Of a stretch of DNA of 64,000 nucleotides, positions 12,901-22,899 are shown in pieces. Origin of the DNA: Hetaerina americana (lineage: Eukaryota; Arthropoda; Insecta; Odonata; Calopterygidae); the NCBI GenBank assembly GCA_022747635.1, contig JAKTNV010000004.1, positions 85,114,052 through 85,178,051 of the forward strand, given 5' to 3'. How positions within the stretch are numbered: the stretch's first letter is position 1; every line of letters starts with the position of its first letter. A program made the translations under genes and the position numbers. The notes below the pieces were generated by a model. That model was not told the DNA's origin. It did no database searches and was given only the letters and a program-made list of their open reading frames with translations.

Positions 12901-15900
12901 TTGTTTTCACTAAAAAATGTGCTCTAAAATCAGACTGAATACAACGGGTCGAGGGTATAAAGGTATAACTTCAACCTATAAGATGTAAGCTGATTCACTG
13001 AAAAAAAATACTGGAGTATTACCTTTCTGACAGCCTTTATTACAAATTTCAACAATATCACTGTTTTAAGCAAGGGGTAAGCAATTGTTTTTTTTTCCTT
13101 GAAAGAACTTCCAAAAAAAAATCCCCAAAGAAATGTTATATGTATACAATGTAGCTTGTTCAGAGTCAACTCACGTGTTGTGCAGCTTTGAAACCTATGT
13201 GCATTGAATTAACAGGGATGTTTCCCCTTGCCTAGTATAGTGTATCTCTCCCAATGATCTCGAGAGTCTACAAGCACTCAACCTTAAGTAGAATGCGGGT
13301 GTCGTAAAGGCATAGTCTCTGAGTCCAACAAAAGTCTACCCAGATCATTAGACTACTGTTAATAATTAAAATACTATGCTGATAGTGAAAAATCCTGTTA
13401 CCAATGGTGAATTCAGGTAGCGCAATCCTGTGGCAAGTGGGTTGTTTTAAGGTTACAGTAAACTTCCAGCTGCAAGTGGAACAAAATCCCTCACATGTGT
13501 TTCATGAGATGTCAGAGAATTGGCAAAAGTTATGTATACTACATATAAAATTCATCTCTTAAAGGCAAATTGTCATTGAAACTGAACCATTAATCCAGAA
13601 AAATCCAAACTATTAACGCCCAGAAGGAATTGTTGAAATGAAACATTTTGTCAAATAGTATAAACTAGTGTTCTGCCATATTAAGCCAGATGTTATGGAT
13701 GAAATTTCGAAAGACTTGTTCTATGATATGATGATACCTATCCCAATGTGGGAGGAGAAAAAATCTAATTCCTCGACTAGATTATGCTGCAAAAACGCAA
13801 TGCAAAAATTAATTAAAAAAAAATTTTATGTGAAAAACTGATAATGTTAGTACAAAAATATCTTTAAATTATGAGTCACAATTTCTAGAGAAAAGTAAAA
13901 TATGCATGCTTGTTGTGTGATCATTATATTTTCAATTGAGGTGTTTCTAATGCATCACTATTGGTGAGTCACATGACCTACCTCTTGCTAGAGTGCCTTA
14001 CTCCCTCTGTGAACCACTTTGATATTGACCGCATAAATATAAATGTTGTTCCAAGAGTTGTCAAGAAGTGTTATTTATTCCATCACACATGATGGGTCTA
14101 TAACATGCTGTAAGACTGCTAAAAGATTGAGATGTATACACACACTAGTGTGTGAAATAATTACCTTGATGAGAGTTTTTGGCACTTTAATATGATCTTT
14201 TTCTTTATTAGGGTGTTTAACGGCTGGACATACATCGCCAAGGGTATCTTGCATCTCTGAACCCTCAGCCTCAGTGGCTACATCCTCACCATCAGAACCC
14301 TCAATTACTTGCGTACATGGAATATCATTTCTTCGGTCATTTCTTGAAGAGGACGAATTCGACCCAAAATCCTTCTCAAAATGGAATTTACATAGAACAT
14401 TGGCAAGACGAACCACGTCACCACTCCTTAATTGGTATCGCACATTTGGGGTCAGGGTCATCTGCAAATGAATACACAAAATATTGTTGGTATTTTGTAC
14501 AATATACCATGCACTTTGCTCTTCAAATATATCATAAGTCAGAAAACACATGAACATATGATTTGAAGCAAAGATGATGAAGTGAAAAATTCATCGTCTA
14601 TTTGAGTCCACAATACCTTTCCTAATTTGGTCTTGTTCCTGCTGTTTAGGTCATAAATTAGAAACATGCCACACTCCAACCCCTGGATTACAGCATGCTG
14701 GCTTGAAAGTGCCTGTACAAAATAAAATCACATTAGGTTAACAATGATTAACCCTTTGGGTGGCATGCATAATTGCTTAATATCACATGAAAATTGCTAG
14801 GCTATTTTAATAAAATGCAGAATTTATGAAAAATGTCTGTAAAAACATTATTACTCATAATAATTTGCTGAAAATTTTACGAAATATAGTAAACACACCA
14901 TCATTTTGTAAACAACTATGCTTGAAGCATTAATGAAACAAAAAACTTATTACAAAATAGAAGGGACATTAAGAGAAGAATTGGTTTGCACTAGTGGGTG
15001 AAAAACAGAGTAAAATTATTATAATGTTCCAATGAACTTTCATTTAGTTTACAGAGATCTGAGGGTATCCCCCTCAAGGGGAAATAAATAAACCAAGTTC
15101 CCCCTTATTTGGAAAGTCTCACACAATGTCAGAGGATATCACATCTGTATCTCTCCAGATCAAATGTTGAAATCAATGATCAAATGTGTCAAGGACACTC
15201 TGTATTTCCACGGACTGAAACATGGCACCTAAGATGGCGCTTAAAATTTTGGCAGTAAGCAATGTCCTCTTAGAGGAATACTAATATGCAGGCTCATCGT
15301 ATGATGATACAAGGTCTCCCATTCTATATTATATCCATAATAGATTTCTATCATCCCCCCAGATCCCTCTTATGAGAGACTCAAAAAAATTATTATGCTC
15401 AGCCAAGCAGTAATGAAAATGCTCATTAGCAAAAGCTTCCTTCTCAAGCAACCTGCATAAAGTTTAAATGATTCTTTCAAAGGTAAATGAAACTAAAAGG
15501 AGTATTTACATGGAAAGAAATATTATGGTAGAATTAACAAGGTAGCATGTAAATAATTATATAAATTCAAAAAATTGGTTCCACATGAGAAAAATTTAAT
15601 AAAACTTGTATGATGAGGCAAAAAAAAGAAAATATAGCATAAAAATAAGAATTATTTAATTTTTATTTAAAATTACAGCCATCGATAAAAGAGTTGCTGA
15701 GAGTGACGCTGGCTTTTTTGTGAAACTTTGTCAGCATTGCTCACAGGGACTTCAGGCATTTAAAGATTTATAACAGACTTGAAATAGTGTAATATAAATC
15801 AATGTGATTGTGGATTTTGAACATAGTCTAGGAGGCATATTATGGCTGATGAGGATGACATTTTCACAGATGCGGAAGGTGAAAATCATCATATTGGCTA

Positions 15901-18900
15901 AATTTAATGAAGAAGAAAATCATCATATTTCAGTAAGGACATTACACGGCCACCTCAGTGGCGACAGTGTAACGTCCTTGCCTGCTAATTCAGAGGTCAC
16001 GGGTTAGATTCCTACGTAGGCAGGTTTCACTCCTCCTTGGGCTTGGGTGTTTGTTATTGTCTTTAATGTAATATGTAGGGGTTAGGTGTAAGAAGAGACT
16101 ATAAAGTCTAAATCTGACCCAAATGAAGTCATTAAATAAATAAAATTTCTGCGACAATTGGGGGGTCATAGTTCCCTAAGAATTTCTCCCAATATAAAAC
16201 GCCCAGTTACTAACTCCAAAACACTAAAATCCCCATAGAGCAAAATTTCCCAAAATTGAAAATTACAAAACCTTTTGCAAAAAGTATTTATTGTATTGAG
16301 TAATTCAGGAAGTCAAATTTGAACCAGTGGCTCGTAAGTAATCAAGACTTTCATCATCATTTTCGTACGTTTCGTATTTAGACACAAAATTATAAAAGCA
16401 ATCTACGATACAAAGCAGCTTGGGTGCCCAAATTTTCTTCATTCTCTGACCAGAAGATAATTGATGTAGCATGTCTCAGTGTCAGCCTGCTCCTTTTGAA
16501 TTTCTGAAAAGAATCTATGAATACTTGGGTGCGCTATACCTACAACAGCCGCAATACGATTATGCCACCCCTAATATTGCAAACAGTTGAAAAAGTATAT
16601 CGGCAGCAATTTGAAAAGCACCATCCAAGAACCAAGCGTGAGCTCTCATGAGTCATCTAAAATTTTCTTGCGTACCAAAATTAGGATTCAACCAAACAGT
16701 AAATTGTAATTTGGATCCTCGTATGAATCATATATCCTTAAAGCACTAACTGCTTCTCTACCTGAAGCATGCTAGTATTCCGAGGGTTGCTTTTTAATTT
16801 ATACTTCAGGACCAACTGTGGTCATGTTCACTCGAGTGTTGCATGCGGGATACTCTCAACACCTCCAATAAACGACATTCCTGCCCTTACTTGTCATATA
16901 TACAAAAAACCATCAATGTGTAAATATACGCAATTTTCTTTAACAATAATTTTTACCTTTGCATGGTTATGGTATAAATAAACAAACAAACTATAATCTA
17001 TTGAATGCAGCAACGGAAGATCATAGAGAAAAAACACTTCATATAGTTTGGGAGTTTTGCATTGAAGGAGATATAATGTATAGGGAGTTTTGTATTTTGG
17101 GAAAGAGAAATACGTTTTGGATTGGGAGTTATATCCTCTCCGATATGTCACATCCTCTTCCAATAATTTTGCTATGGGAAATATAATTCTTTCTTGCGAA
17201 AAAACTTATCAAGTTTGCATTGCATTTTATACCCTGGTTCAGATTTGTATGATACATTCAGAAATGGGCTATGTATTTTGAAAGGTAGCTCACTCTCACT
17301 GCATCAACTTGAATTTTCTTTTGCTGCCTTTCAGGTTCCTCATACACATTGCCAAAGCATGCCATGTGTTTCTTCCTTTGGATTCTAGCAATGAGATCAG
17401 ATATTATGTCTGAATAGGAAATTATGGTGAAGGTTGCAATTTCTCCATTACATTCAGCCATTTTTCTTCCAGCTAAGAAGATTTTTTGGCAAAATTAATG
17501 CATGAAAATGCATGCTTTTGAGTCAACTTAAGAGGTTTTTGACATTATAACTAACAATATTTTTAATGCAACAATTTCAGAGCGTAAAAATTATTCACCT
17601 TGACTGGGACTCGCACCCAGATCCCTCAATATCCGGTCGAGTGCTTTCACTCGACCGGATATTGAGGGATCTGGGTTCGAGTCCCAGTCAAGGCGAATGA
17701 TTTTTACGCTCTGAAATTGTTGCATTAAAAATGCACATTAGCGGATGACTCCGTTAAAAGTTACTGTTGCGGCATCTCCCGCAGTTTCTTTGGAATTTGA
17801 ACAATATTTTTACACAGTTTGAGCTATAATTTATTTGCTATGCACTCGATGCCAGATGATGCATAAATTGAGATTTTTTTATAGTTAGAGGTGAGACACT
17901 ATAGTTAGTGGAAGAGTTTACCTATCCTGGAAGCGTTTTGAAGGATGGTTCAAGTAGTAGGGTCACAAGCAGAAGAATTCTTTTAAGAAATGAAGCTTTC
18001 AGAGGGAGGAAAGAATTGATGATGGAGACATTGAGTGTGGATGCTAAGAAAACACTAATGCAAACAGGTATGGAGCATGGTGTTGTACAGCCCAGAAACT
18101 TAGTCGTTGAAGCAAGATAATTAGTGTAGATTGTAGGCTGTGAAAATATGAGTGTGGATATGGATGAAAAAATTATAATGGATGGAAAGGAAAACAAATG
18201 AAGAACTACTAGGCATGGCAAGGGAGGAGGGGAATCCAAAGAAGGCAGCAAAAGTGGATGAAGAATATTTTGGTGGGGGATTGAATGTTCACAACTGATG
18301 GCGGAAAAACGTTAGGCAAGTGAGGAAGAGAGACGAAAAGTATAGACATATTGGGAAGAATAAAGTAAGGGAAAATTCACGCAGAATTGAAGAGTTATTG
18401 TCGTTTCTTGTCGATTAGGGCCAGGCTAAGAGATGTACACTTGATAAGTTTGCATCCATCCAAAACCCAACTAAAAGGGTAACCTCCCAAATGATAATAA
18501 TACTTATTTTCAAGATGAAATGAAAATATTGGCTGTTGAATTATGCTTATTGAAATACTTCTATTCCATTCTTTCCGTAAAGCCATACATTTATGAGAAA
18601 ATGATGACATAAAGCTATTAGCTTATTATTATTAGTTATCTACTGGTTAAGATGGTTTTGGACGGACACACAGCCTATACAATTCTACAAAGATACATGT
18701 ACTTACCTCTCCTTACAAAGAACAACCTGACATCTAAACACTACAATAAGCTCCTCTTCAATTCAATGCACATCCTTTCAACCATCATTCCCTCGAATAT
18801 GCATACTCTTATCCCCTCCTTTCTTGTCTAAGGTTCTCCTCTCTATCACAGTCTTCAGCATTCTATCATCATAAAATGCTTTGCATCCACATTTCCTGCC

Positions 18901-21775
18901 TCCAGCAATTACCCCTCTTCCACGACTATAACTAATACTAAAATGATATGGTAAAATACCTAGCTGTTATTATAATCAAAGACTTAACTTGGGGCACCCA
19001 CAAACGTAAAATCCGAGGACAATCCCAATATAACATTGGGATTTATAAGATGCATTTTTGGCAGGAGTGATTACAAGTTAAAGGAAGGTTGTTATCATGC
19101 TATTGTAAGGACTTTGCAAGTAGTGTATGGGATTGACTAAAAAAGGAAATCCACATTCAGGAAATTGAGAAGGTTCAATTTCTGGCAGCCTGTTTTGTTA
19201 AAAACTGTTATGATAAAGCGAAAAGCATCATAGAAATGATTCTGGAGTTTGCTCGGGAATCATTATAAGGAAGACGATTCAATGCTAGGTTAAGCTTACT
19301 AAATAAATTCAGATCTGCATGATTCAGTGCCATGTCTCTCAAATTATTTGCACTCTAACATATATTGGTCACTTGGATCATGAATATAAAATTTGGGGAA
19401 TAGATGCCAGGACTAGCAGACTAAAGGACTCCTTCCCACGGACAATACCGGAAAGCACCTGTCGGGCTACAGAGAGGAAAAATTCCACTAGCCACAGCAT
19501 CTAGGGAATAATTAGTTCCACTCAAATGCATGCACTTTCACTAATTTCATGTTTTGTTGCCAAAACCCTTCCCGAAAGACAGCATGGTACTGCCATTAAA
19601 GTATGTAGTGCTTGGTACAGTACTGCTTGCCCTGCACCACTGCTATGCTTCTGCTGCCTACAGCGGTGTGTCACATTCTCTACCTCTGTCCTTGGGGGCA
19701 AAGACCATGAGTTGTATGTCACTGTGGTGGTGAAATTTCTCCTTACTTTTCTATTCCAATTTGCACGCTATTGGATAAATTTTTACTACACTCTAAGGTG
19801 CATATGTATGTAAGTTGATAATATATTCATTTGCATGCAAGTAAGTTCAAAAGGTTTTGCATAAATATACACGCCACTGTGAGTGTAAGTTGGCATAAAT
19901 ATTTTGGTTATCAATGCAGTTGAATTTTCTTTTACAGGTGGTAACCTATCACCCCTACCACATGACCTTGAGGTGGCTTGCGGGGTATCATGTAGATCTA
20001 GAATACTTCCTTATTTGCTTTCCTTTCCATCAATTAGACCTTTCTCATCCTTCTCTACACACATTTTAAAAGTCCCCAATCCACGACCAGCATCTTGCAT
20101 CAATGACCATGTTTCCACACTATTCAAAGCGACACTCCCAAGTCACAGTTTTGATGAGCCAGCAAGCAAATGTGGAGTTAAAGAAGAAAGGTAATATTGA
20201 AAATTTTGAGATTAGAGTATTTTGGAATAAATATGACAGAGTTGAATAATGAAAAGGATTAGACATACATAACTGTATTAGAATAAGAATGAGGAGGATA
20301 CGAAATGAAAAGGATATACTGTAGAGTATAAAGAAGAGGAAGGCATGGACCACATCATAAACAGGGATTGCCTGCAGAAGATGTACATAAAAGAGGAGAT
20401 TATTGGGAAAAAGGGAAGAAGAAAAATTTGGCATACTAACATTTAAAGGGCCTACCAAGAAATACAGCAAGAGGCGCAAGGTCAATACATAATACAATTT
20501 CAGGGAAATCTGTCTAAAGGAAGATTCGATGATGATATGGCAATGTGAAAGATAGGCCCTTGATGTAGCCTAATTAGTGGTACCCTAACTTTCAAATCCT
20601 TAAATGTGAACTCTTTAAAAACCCTATTAGAAATATAACTGACACATTAATTAATCCGAATGTTGAGTTAATGTATGAGGGTAGAGCTCACCTAACGCCA
20701 AGCACAACATAGTGTAAAATTCAAACATCAGGATAGGGAGTCAGTTCCTTTCCCTGAAAATATATATTTATCAATAATGTATATGGGTGAGAAGTGGAGA
20801 GACACATAGGAATTTAAATGCAGTGGTAGTTATTAGGTGAGCTGACCGACAACTGAGGTCATTTGCACCACTAGGACTAGGTGGGTAATATTGGAAGGGG
20901 TAGGATATTGAGGGAATGGAGAAAGGAGAGAAAGAAATCTGATGTCAGTAATAGCCTTATCTTAACGAAAACCAACAAGGGATCCACAGTTTCATGTTCC
21001 ATCGGACGAACAGAAGATCATTACAACAAATATTAGACTTCTAGGATATCAGTGCTTTGAAAAGGCGAGACATACTAAAGGTTTGTACGAGATGTGACAT
21101 ATAATGGAATCCTAAGAATTGAATTTCTTAAATATTCGTGAAACCCTAATATACCCACGTATCGTTTTATATGTGTATCAGGAAGGTTAAGAAATGTGTG
21201 AACTTATCACTGAAAAATGTATTTTTCCAGCAAATGTCATTGAATTTTCTCGTAAAACTTCTTGGTGTCAGACAGTATGGATCTCGGCAAGTATTGTTAA
21301 AACACTAGAATATATTTACTAATAAAAACACATTAATAACGTCACAAATGAAAAAACTCTCTCACCATATTTGCGATGACAACACTGCAGCTGGAAGCAT
21401 CACGTCCTATTTTATTATCCCCGAGAAAAATGGGGAAAGATTTTTCGTTTACATTCAAGGACGCCACCTATATAACATTGAATTCAATGAATAACTATTG
21501 AAACTCGTAATGATATAAACAACATTTAAAAGTATGAAAGCATACATTATTCTTTAACATAGCATAGAAACCAGAATAGGGCTATTTTCACAGTAAAAAA
21601 GTAACATGAAAAACACATGATAGGTAGCAGTTATAATAAACTATAATGAAAGCAACATAACAATGAAGTGCCTGCAGGTACGTGAAAAAAACGTATAACT
21701 TACCTGGCGGCGTTCGTCTTCATCAGGAACGTTCTCCTCTTCATCACTCGCAACAAGTACTTGAGTGCAGTCCAT
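805..21775 (-). CDS. MDC1-like mediator of DNA damage checkpoint (FHA-repeats-BRCT), six exons, 3' end outside window
   Basis: This gene encodes a nuclear scaffold expected to bind phosphorylated histone H2A variants at DNA breaks through BRCT domains and to recruit repair factors through its FHA domain and phospho-motifs (known for vertebrate MDC1 and fly MU2). Joined exons: 21704-21775, 21366-21467, 14617-14712, 14165-14461, 4867-12037 and 805-957. All have GT-AG borders and matching phases, giving at least 2,630 residues. Residues 1-24 are acidic with Thr4-Gln5. The FHA domain (about 25-125) shows Gly45-Arg46, Ser61-x-x-His64 and Asn84; the usual Gly after Asn is Lys. Acidic repeat families fill about 270-610 and 1000-1660. 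BRCT1 starts near 2557 and is cut by an intron. BRCT2 is not in the window. ATG 21775 has a good context (AAAATGG). The fly homologue is mu2; I leave the symbol empty because orthology was not tested. Confidence 0.88.
958..4866. other. Intron splitting BRCT1 of the MDC1-like gene
   Basis: This is a phase-1 intron of 3.9 kb. Apart from the broken mariner at 3,090-4,374 it is AT-rich sequence with short chance reading frames. I see no other element in 958-3,089 or 4,375-4,866. Confidence 0.7.
3090..4374 (-). pseudogene. Broken mariner (DD34D) transposon
   Basis: Termini are inverted: GAGGGTAaTTTGAAAaGTT from 3,090 matches the complement of AACcTTTCAAAcTACCCTC ending at 4,374, with TA just outside the right end. 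Read on the minus strand, transposase pieces appear in order but in shifting frames with stops: the N-terminal helix-turn-helix region (KAKEIHADLQNT, YSTVAKWTNEF), the linker (PEIIAKVHKML), the HYTPET segment with the first catalytic region, FWDAKVILLIDYLLNGQTITG, and the C-terminus (HSPYLPDLAASDLYFFPKLK ... HRWVKCIS). Several frameshifts and stops make it inactive. It resembles the mariner subfamily that gave rise to SETMAR. Confidence 0.88.
4867..12037 (-). CDS. MDC1-like exon 5 (giant 7.2-kb repeat exon, ends in BRCT1)
   Basis: The acceptor is TTATTTCAG at 12038-12046. The frame is open from KTEEHLFKMPEIS to a donor GTAAGTCC after 4867. The 7,171 bases encode 2,390 residues plus one base. 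In order they hold: an FDLLTQPSG opening, eight FSAATEAFP-type repeats, acidic SDT-like motifs (about residues 716-728 and 793-806), a block of DMSSFLTEAPPEFKTP/TQPAP repeats, a long Ser/Lys/Arg-rich disordered region, and the start of BRCT1 (VNVLFTGLNDPKLGQIVEKL). The disordered, TQ/TP-rich composition fits an ATM and CDK substrate. A 2.4-kb run with no intron every kilobase is unusual beside the small FHA exons. Confidence 0.9.
7600..9610 (-). repeat. Protein-coding tandem repeat B (TEAPPEFKTP ... ATQPAP units) in the MDC1-like gene
   Basis: Each unit is about 50-60 residues: EEDMSSFLTEAPPEFKTP, then a variable VGVRKI segment, an acidic run, then DISDLATQPAP and a KQQDDGE linker. I count eight clear units, three diverged units toward the C-terminus (ending near VTQPAPVIE), and a last half unit (LLDTQPAPH). 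Each holds one TP and one TQ site, consistent with CDK and ATM-type phosphorylation. Neighbouring copies near 8,470-8,760 are almost identical in DNA, which suggests recent homogenisation. Confidence 0.88.
10780..11790 (-). repeat. Protein-coding tandem repeat A (FSAATEAFP units) in the MDC1-like gene
   Basis: I count about eight units spaced 35-60 residues apart, each with the core (D/E)(D/V)IFSAATEAFP followed by a short Lys-rich stretch. The later ones decay to FSAETEALP and FSADTKGLL. The core joins acidic residues to a hydrophobic IFSAAT motif, which looks like a short linear interaction motif repeated for avidity. No known domain is recognised. Confidence 0.8.
12038..14164. other. Intron between MDC1-like exons 4 and 5
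   Basis: This is a phase-0 intron of 2.1 kb, AT-rich, with a poly-G run of about 14 bases at 12,276-12,289 and a hammerhead-like repeat end near 12,476-12,520. I see nothing gene-like in the rest. Confidence 0.65.
12380..12530 (+). mobile_element. Second hammerhead-like repeat fragment
   Basis: The stretch 12,476-12,520 has the same plan as the motif at 577-623: flanking TTGTT and AACAA arms, CAGATGA (one base from the hammerhead CTGATGA core), an ACTAC-AGT-GTAGT stem-loop and GAAAC. A pyrimidine-rich stretch upstream resembles that of the first copy. The core substitution would probably abolish ribozyme activity. I read it as a decayed copy of the same element family. Confidence 0.4.
14165..14461 (-). 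CDS. MDC1-like exon 4 (end of FHA domain and acidic linker)
   Basis: The acceptor is TTTGCAG and the donor AAG|GTAATT. The 297 bases encode 99 residues. The first 28 or so (MTLTPNVRYQLRSGDVVRL...) close the FHA fold and match the vertebrate segment ending in LADLLCQYH. The rest is an acidic Ser/Glu linker with an SDGED stretch, a plausible CK2 target. Phase is 0 at both ends. The Met at the exon start is internal, not a translation start. Confidence 0.85.
14617..14712 (-). CDS. MDC1-like exon 3 (FHA core)
   Basis: The acceptor is TTTTGTACAG and the donor GTATTG. The 96 bases are in phase 0 and encode 32 residues containing ALSSQHAVIQG and IYDLNSRNKTKLGK. SSQH supplies the FHA Ser-x-x-His signature. 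SRNKT replaces the usual S-x-N-G-T, with Lys in the Gly position. This exon is too short to stand out without its neighbours. Confidence 0.87.
15946..16145 (+). mobile_element. tRNA-derived SINE (family 1)
   Basis: The head reads like a tRNA-type pol III promoter: CCTCAGTGGCGACAG near the start, then CACGGGTTAGATTCC at 15,998-16,012, which is one base from the B-box consensus GGTTCGANTCC. The body continues with a pyrimidine-rich stretch and ends in an AT-rich AAATAAATAAAA tail near 16,145. It is inserted in the FHA intron. Confidence 0.65.
17559..17732. repeat. Fold-back repeat: two inverted copies of a SINE head, 85-base arms, 4-base loop
   Basis: The left arm 17,559-17,643 and right arm 17,648-17,732 are reverse complements over 85 bases with about three mismatches. 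They are separated only by CTTT. The right arm contains GGGTTCGAGTCCCAG, a good pol III B box, followed by AAGGCGAATGATTTTTACGC. The right arm continues into a 3' body to about 17,800 that recurs at 30,572-30,686. The structure is a self-complementary hairpin of a tRNA-like SINE unit. Confidence 0.8.
17900..18290 (+). mobile_element. LINE fragment (end of reverse transcriptase ORF)
   Basis: The translation VEEFTYPGSVLKDGSSSRV, then RNEAFRGRKELM and LSVDAKKTLMQ, follows the standard C-terminal motif of endonuclease-type LINE reverse transcriptases (YLGS ... EVRARI ... AFNRRKELL ... LSLEVRKRLVK). A later frame gives fragments resembling the RRQKWM segment. Frameshifts and stops show it is dead. 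Only the 3' part is present. Confidence 0.65.
18935..19460 (+). mobile_element. LINE fragment (jockey/CR1-type reverse transcriptase C-terminus)
   Basis: In shifting plus-strand frames it reads DLTWGTHKRKI, then YGID, IQEIEKVQFLAACFVKNCYD, a RRFNARLSLLNKFR segment and finally TYIGHLDHEYKIWGIDAR with RLKDSFPRTIPES. These are the ordered C-terminal motifs of jockey/CR1-like elements (VQRRAARFV-NCYD, ARL-LL-K, DSFFPRTI). Several frame breaks make it a pseudogene fragment. Confidence 0.75.
21366..21467 (-). CDS. MDC1-like exon 2 (first half of the FHA domain)
   Basis: The acceptor is TATATAG and the donor GTGAGA. The 102 bases are in phase 0 at both ends and encode 34 residues including FLGDNKIGRDASSCSVVIA. 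This carries the FHA Gly-Arg pair (residues 45-46) and the following beta strand. It aligns with the GRMPDCSV segment of vertebrate MDC1. Confidence 0.85.
21704..21775 (-). CDS. MDC1-like exon 1 (start codon, acidic N-terminus)
   Basis: The 72 coding bases begin ATGGACTGCACTCAAG and end CGCCAG before the donor GTAAGT, giving 24 residues (MDCTQVLVASDEEE...). The start context is AAAATGG. Thr4-Gln5 sits exactly where vertebrate MDC1 has the ATM-phosphorylated Thr4 that drives FHA-mediated dimerisation, which supports this start. The exon ends in phase 0. Confidence 0.85.
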
Positions 21776-22620
21776 TTTATACTTCTCATATACAACACAT
21801 TTATGTTTAATAACAAAAATTTCCCCTTTTCAAGACAATCCCGCTCTCACCAACGCCTCTGAACATCATAACAAGGTTGCAAATCTATTGGCTACAATTT
21901 CGCTACTATTTTGTTTTTCCATCGCCCAATGAGGGAAGAGTGGTAATTGGTTGAAGACTAGGAGGTGGGCGGGTGAGGTATAAAACACGGTGTTATGGTT
22001 GCTGAGGATTTAAGCGATACATATTTATAAATGTATGTAAATGCATTACATTTTAATAACTCATGTCCATTGGGAGTCATTCTACTCGATTGGCTGTCTT
22101 TGATGGATTCCTTTCAACATTTGAGGGAAATGTTAATCAATTAGTATATAAATGGTCGGTAAAGTTCAAATTTAACTGCTTCGTTATTCCCTTAGAGCAA
22201 CGTCCGAAGTAGCTAATATATTTTTCATTTTTTCCCCGACTCCCTGAGGGTAACTTTTTGGTTACAATTAAGGTTCTCAATTGGCTGCGAAATAGGCCCT
22301 GCCTTCCTCATCACGAATGATTGTATAATGTATTGATACTTTCCTTCCAAAAGTAACAATTTACCAGAAGTCAAAATGTGTTCCCAATAGTTACATCATA
22401 AATGTTCCAATTGAAATTCAAACTAAATATATTTAAAATTATATTTCCTAGCACATTTTATTTAGTCACTTCAGCAAAGTAAACACTTAACCGACTTATA
22501 ACATTAACGTACTTACTGTCCTCTTCCCCATCTTAATATTGTCGTTAATGCCATAATGTAAACGATTAGAAGAGTTCGGTCCAGTTAAATCCAATTTTGA
22601 GGCTACCGTCGAAGAAATCA
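21776..22620 (-). promoter_or_regulatory. Probable 5' UTR and promoter region of the MDC1-like gene
   Basis: This is the sequence directly upstream of the start codon. Unlike the introns around it, it keeps frequent CpG dinucleotides from about 21.1 to 22.6 kb, as expected for an unmethylated promoter in an insect with gene-body methylation. I see no clear TATA box in the right place, so the exact transcription start is not assigned. Confidence 0.4.
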
Positions 22621-22899
22621 GAGGAAGTGGTTCATTTGCTGTGCCACGCCAAAAATGAAAAAATAATCATTACTATGTATTTGAAAGAATCCGGGGAGCA
22701 AAAGTTTGAAAATCGGTCCAAAAAAGAATGATGACTCGCAAAAAACCACTAGTGGTATAGGTGAAATACATCCATATAAAATGGAAACATTGGATAGAAT
22801 TTTGGTCTTTCAAAAACTTGTTCCTCTGGTACATAGTTGGTGTGGGCAATACTATTAAATATGATATGTGAATTACCAGATTAAAGTTTTCTACCAATC

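Larger units (their letters stand above)
14713..21365. other. Large intron inside the FHA domain of the MDC1-like gene
   Basis: This is a phase-0 intron of 6.7 kb between the two FHA exons. It holds a SINE at 15,946-16,145, a fold-back repeat at 17,559-17,732, and LINE fragments at 17,900-18,290 and 18,935-19,460. The remaining stretches (14.7-15.9, 16.1-17.5 and 19.5-21.3 kb) show only short open frames without convincing homology. Confidence 0.7.

Noticed and set aside
15676..15770. Plus-strand stretch reading AIDKRVAESDAGFFVKLCQH after an AG, suggestive of an exon
   Set aside because: Only about 32 residues before a stop, no donor and no family match. It is probably chance or an old fragment.
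17559..17732. Possible functional tRNA gene because of the GGGTTCGAGTCCCAG B box
   Set aside because: No cloverleaf with acceptor and anticodon arms can be drawn; the sequence folds back on an inverted copy instead. It is a SINE-derived repeat.
18700..18790. Minus-strand segment with a GTAAGT-like donor considered as the missing FHA exon
   Set aside because: It lacks the FHA Gly-Arg motif, and the correct exon was found at 21,366-21,467.
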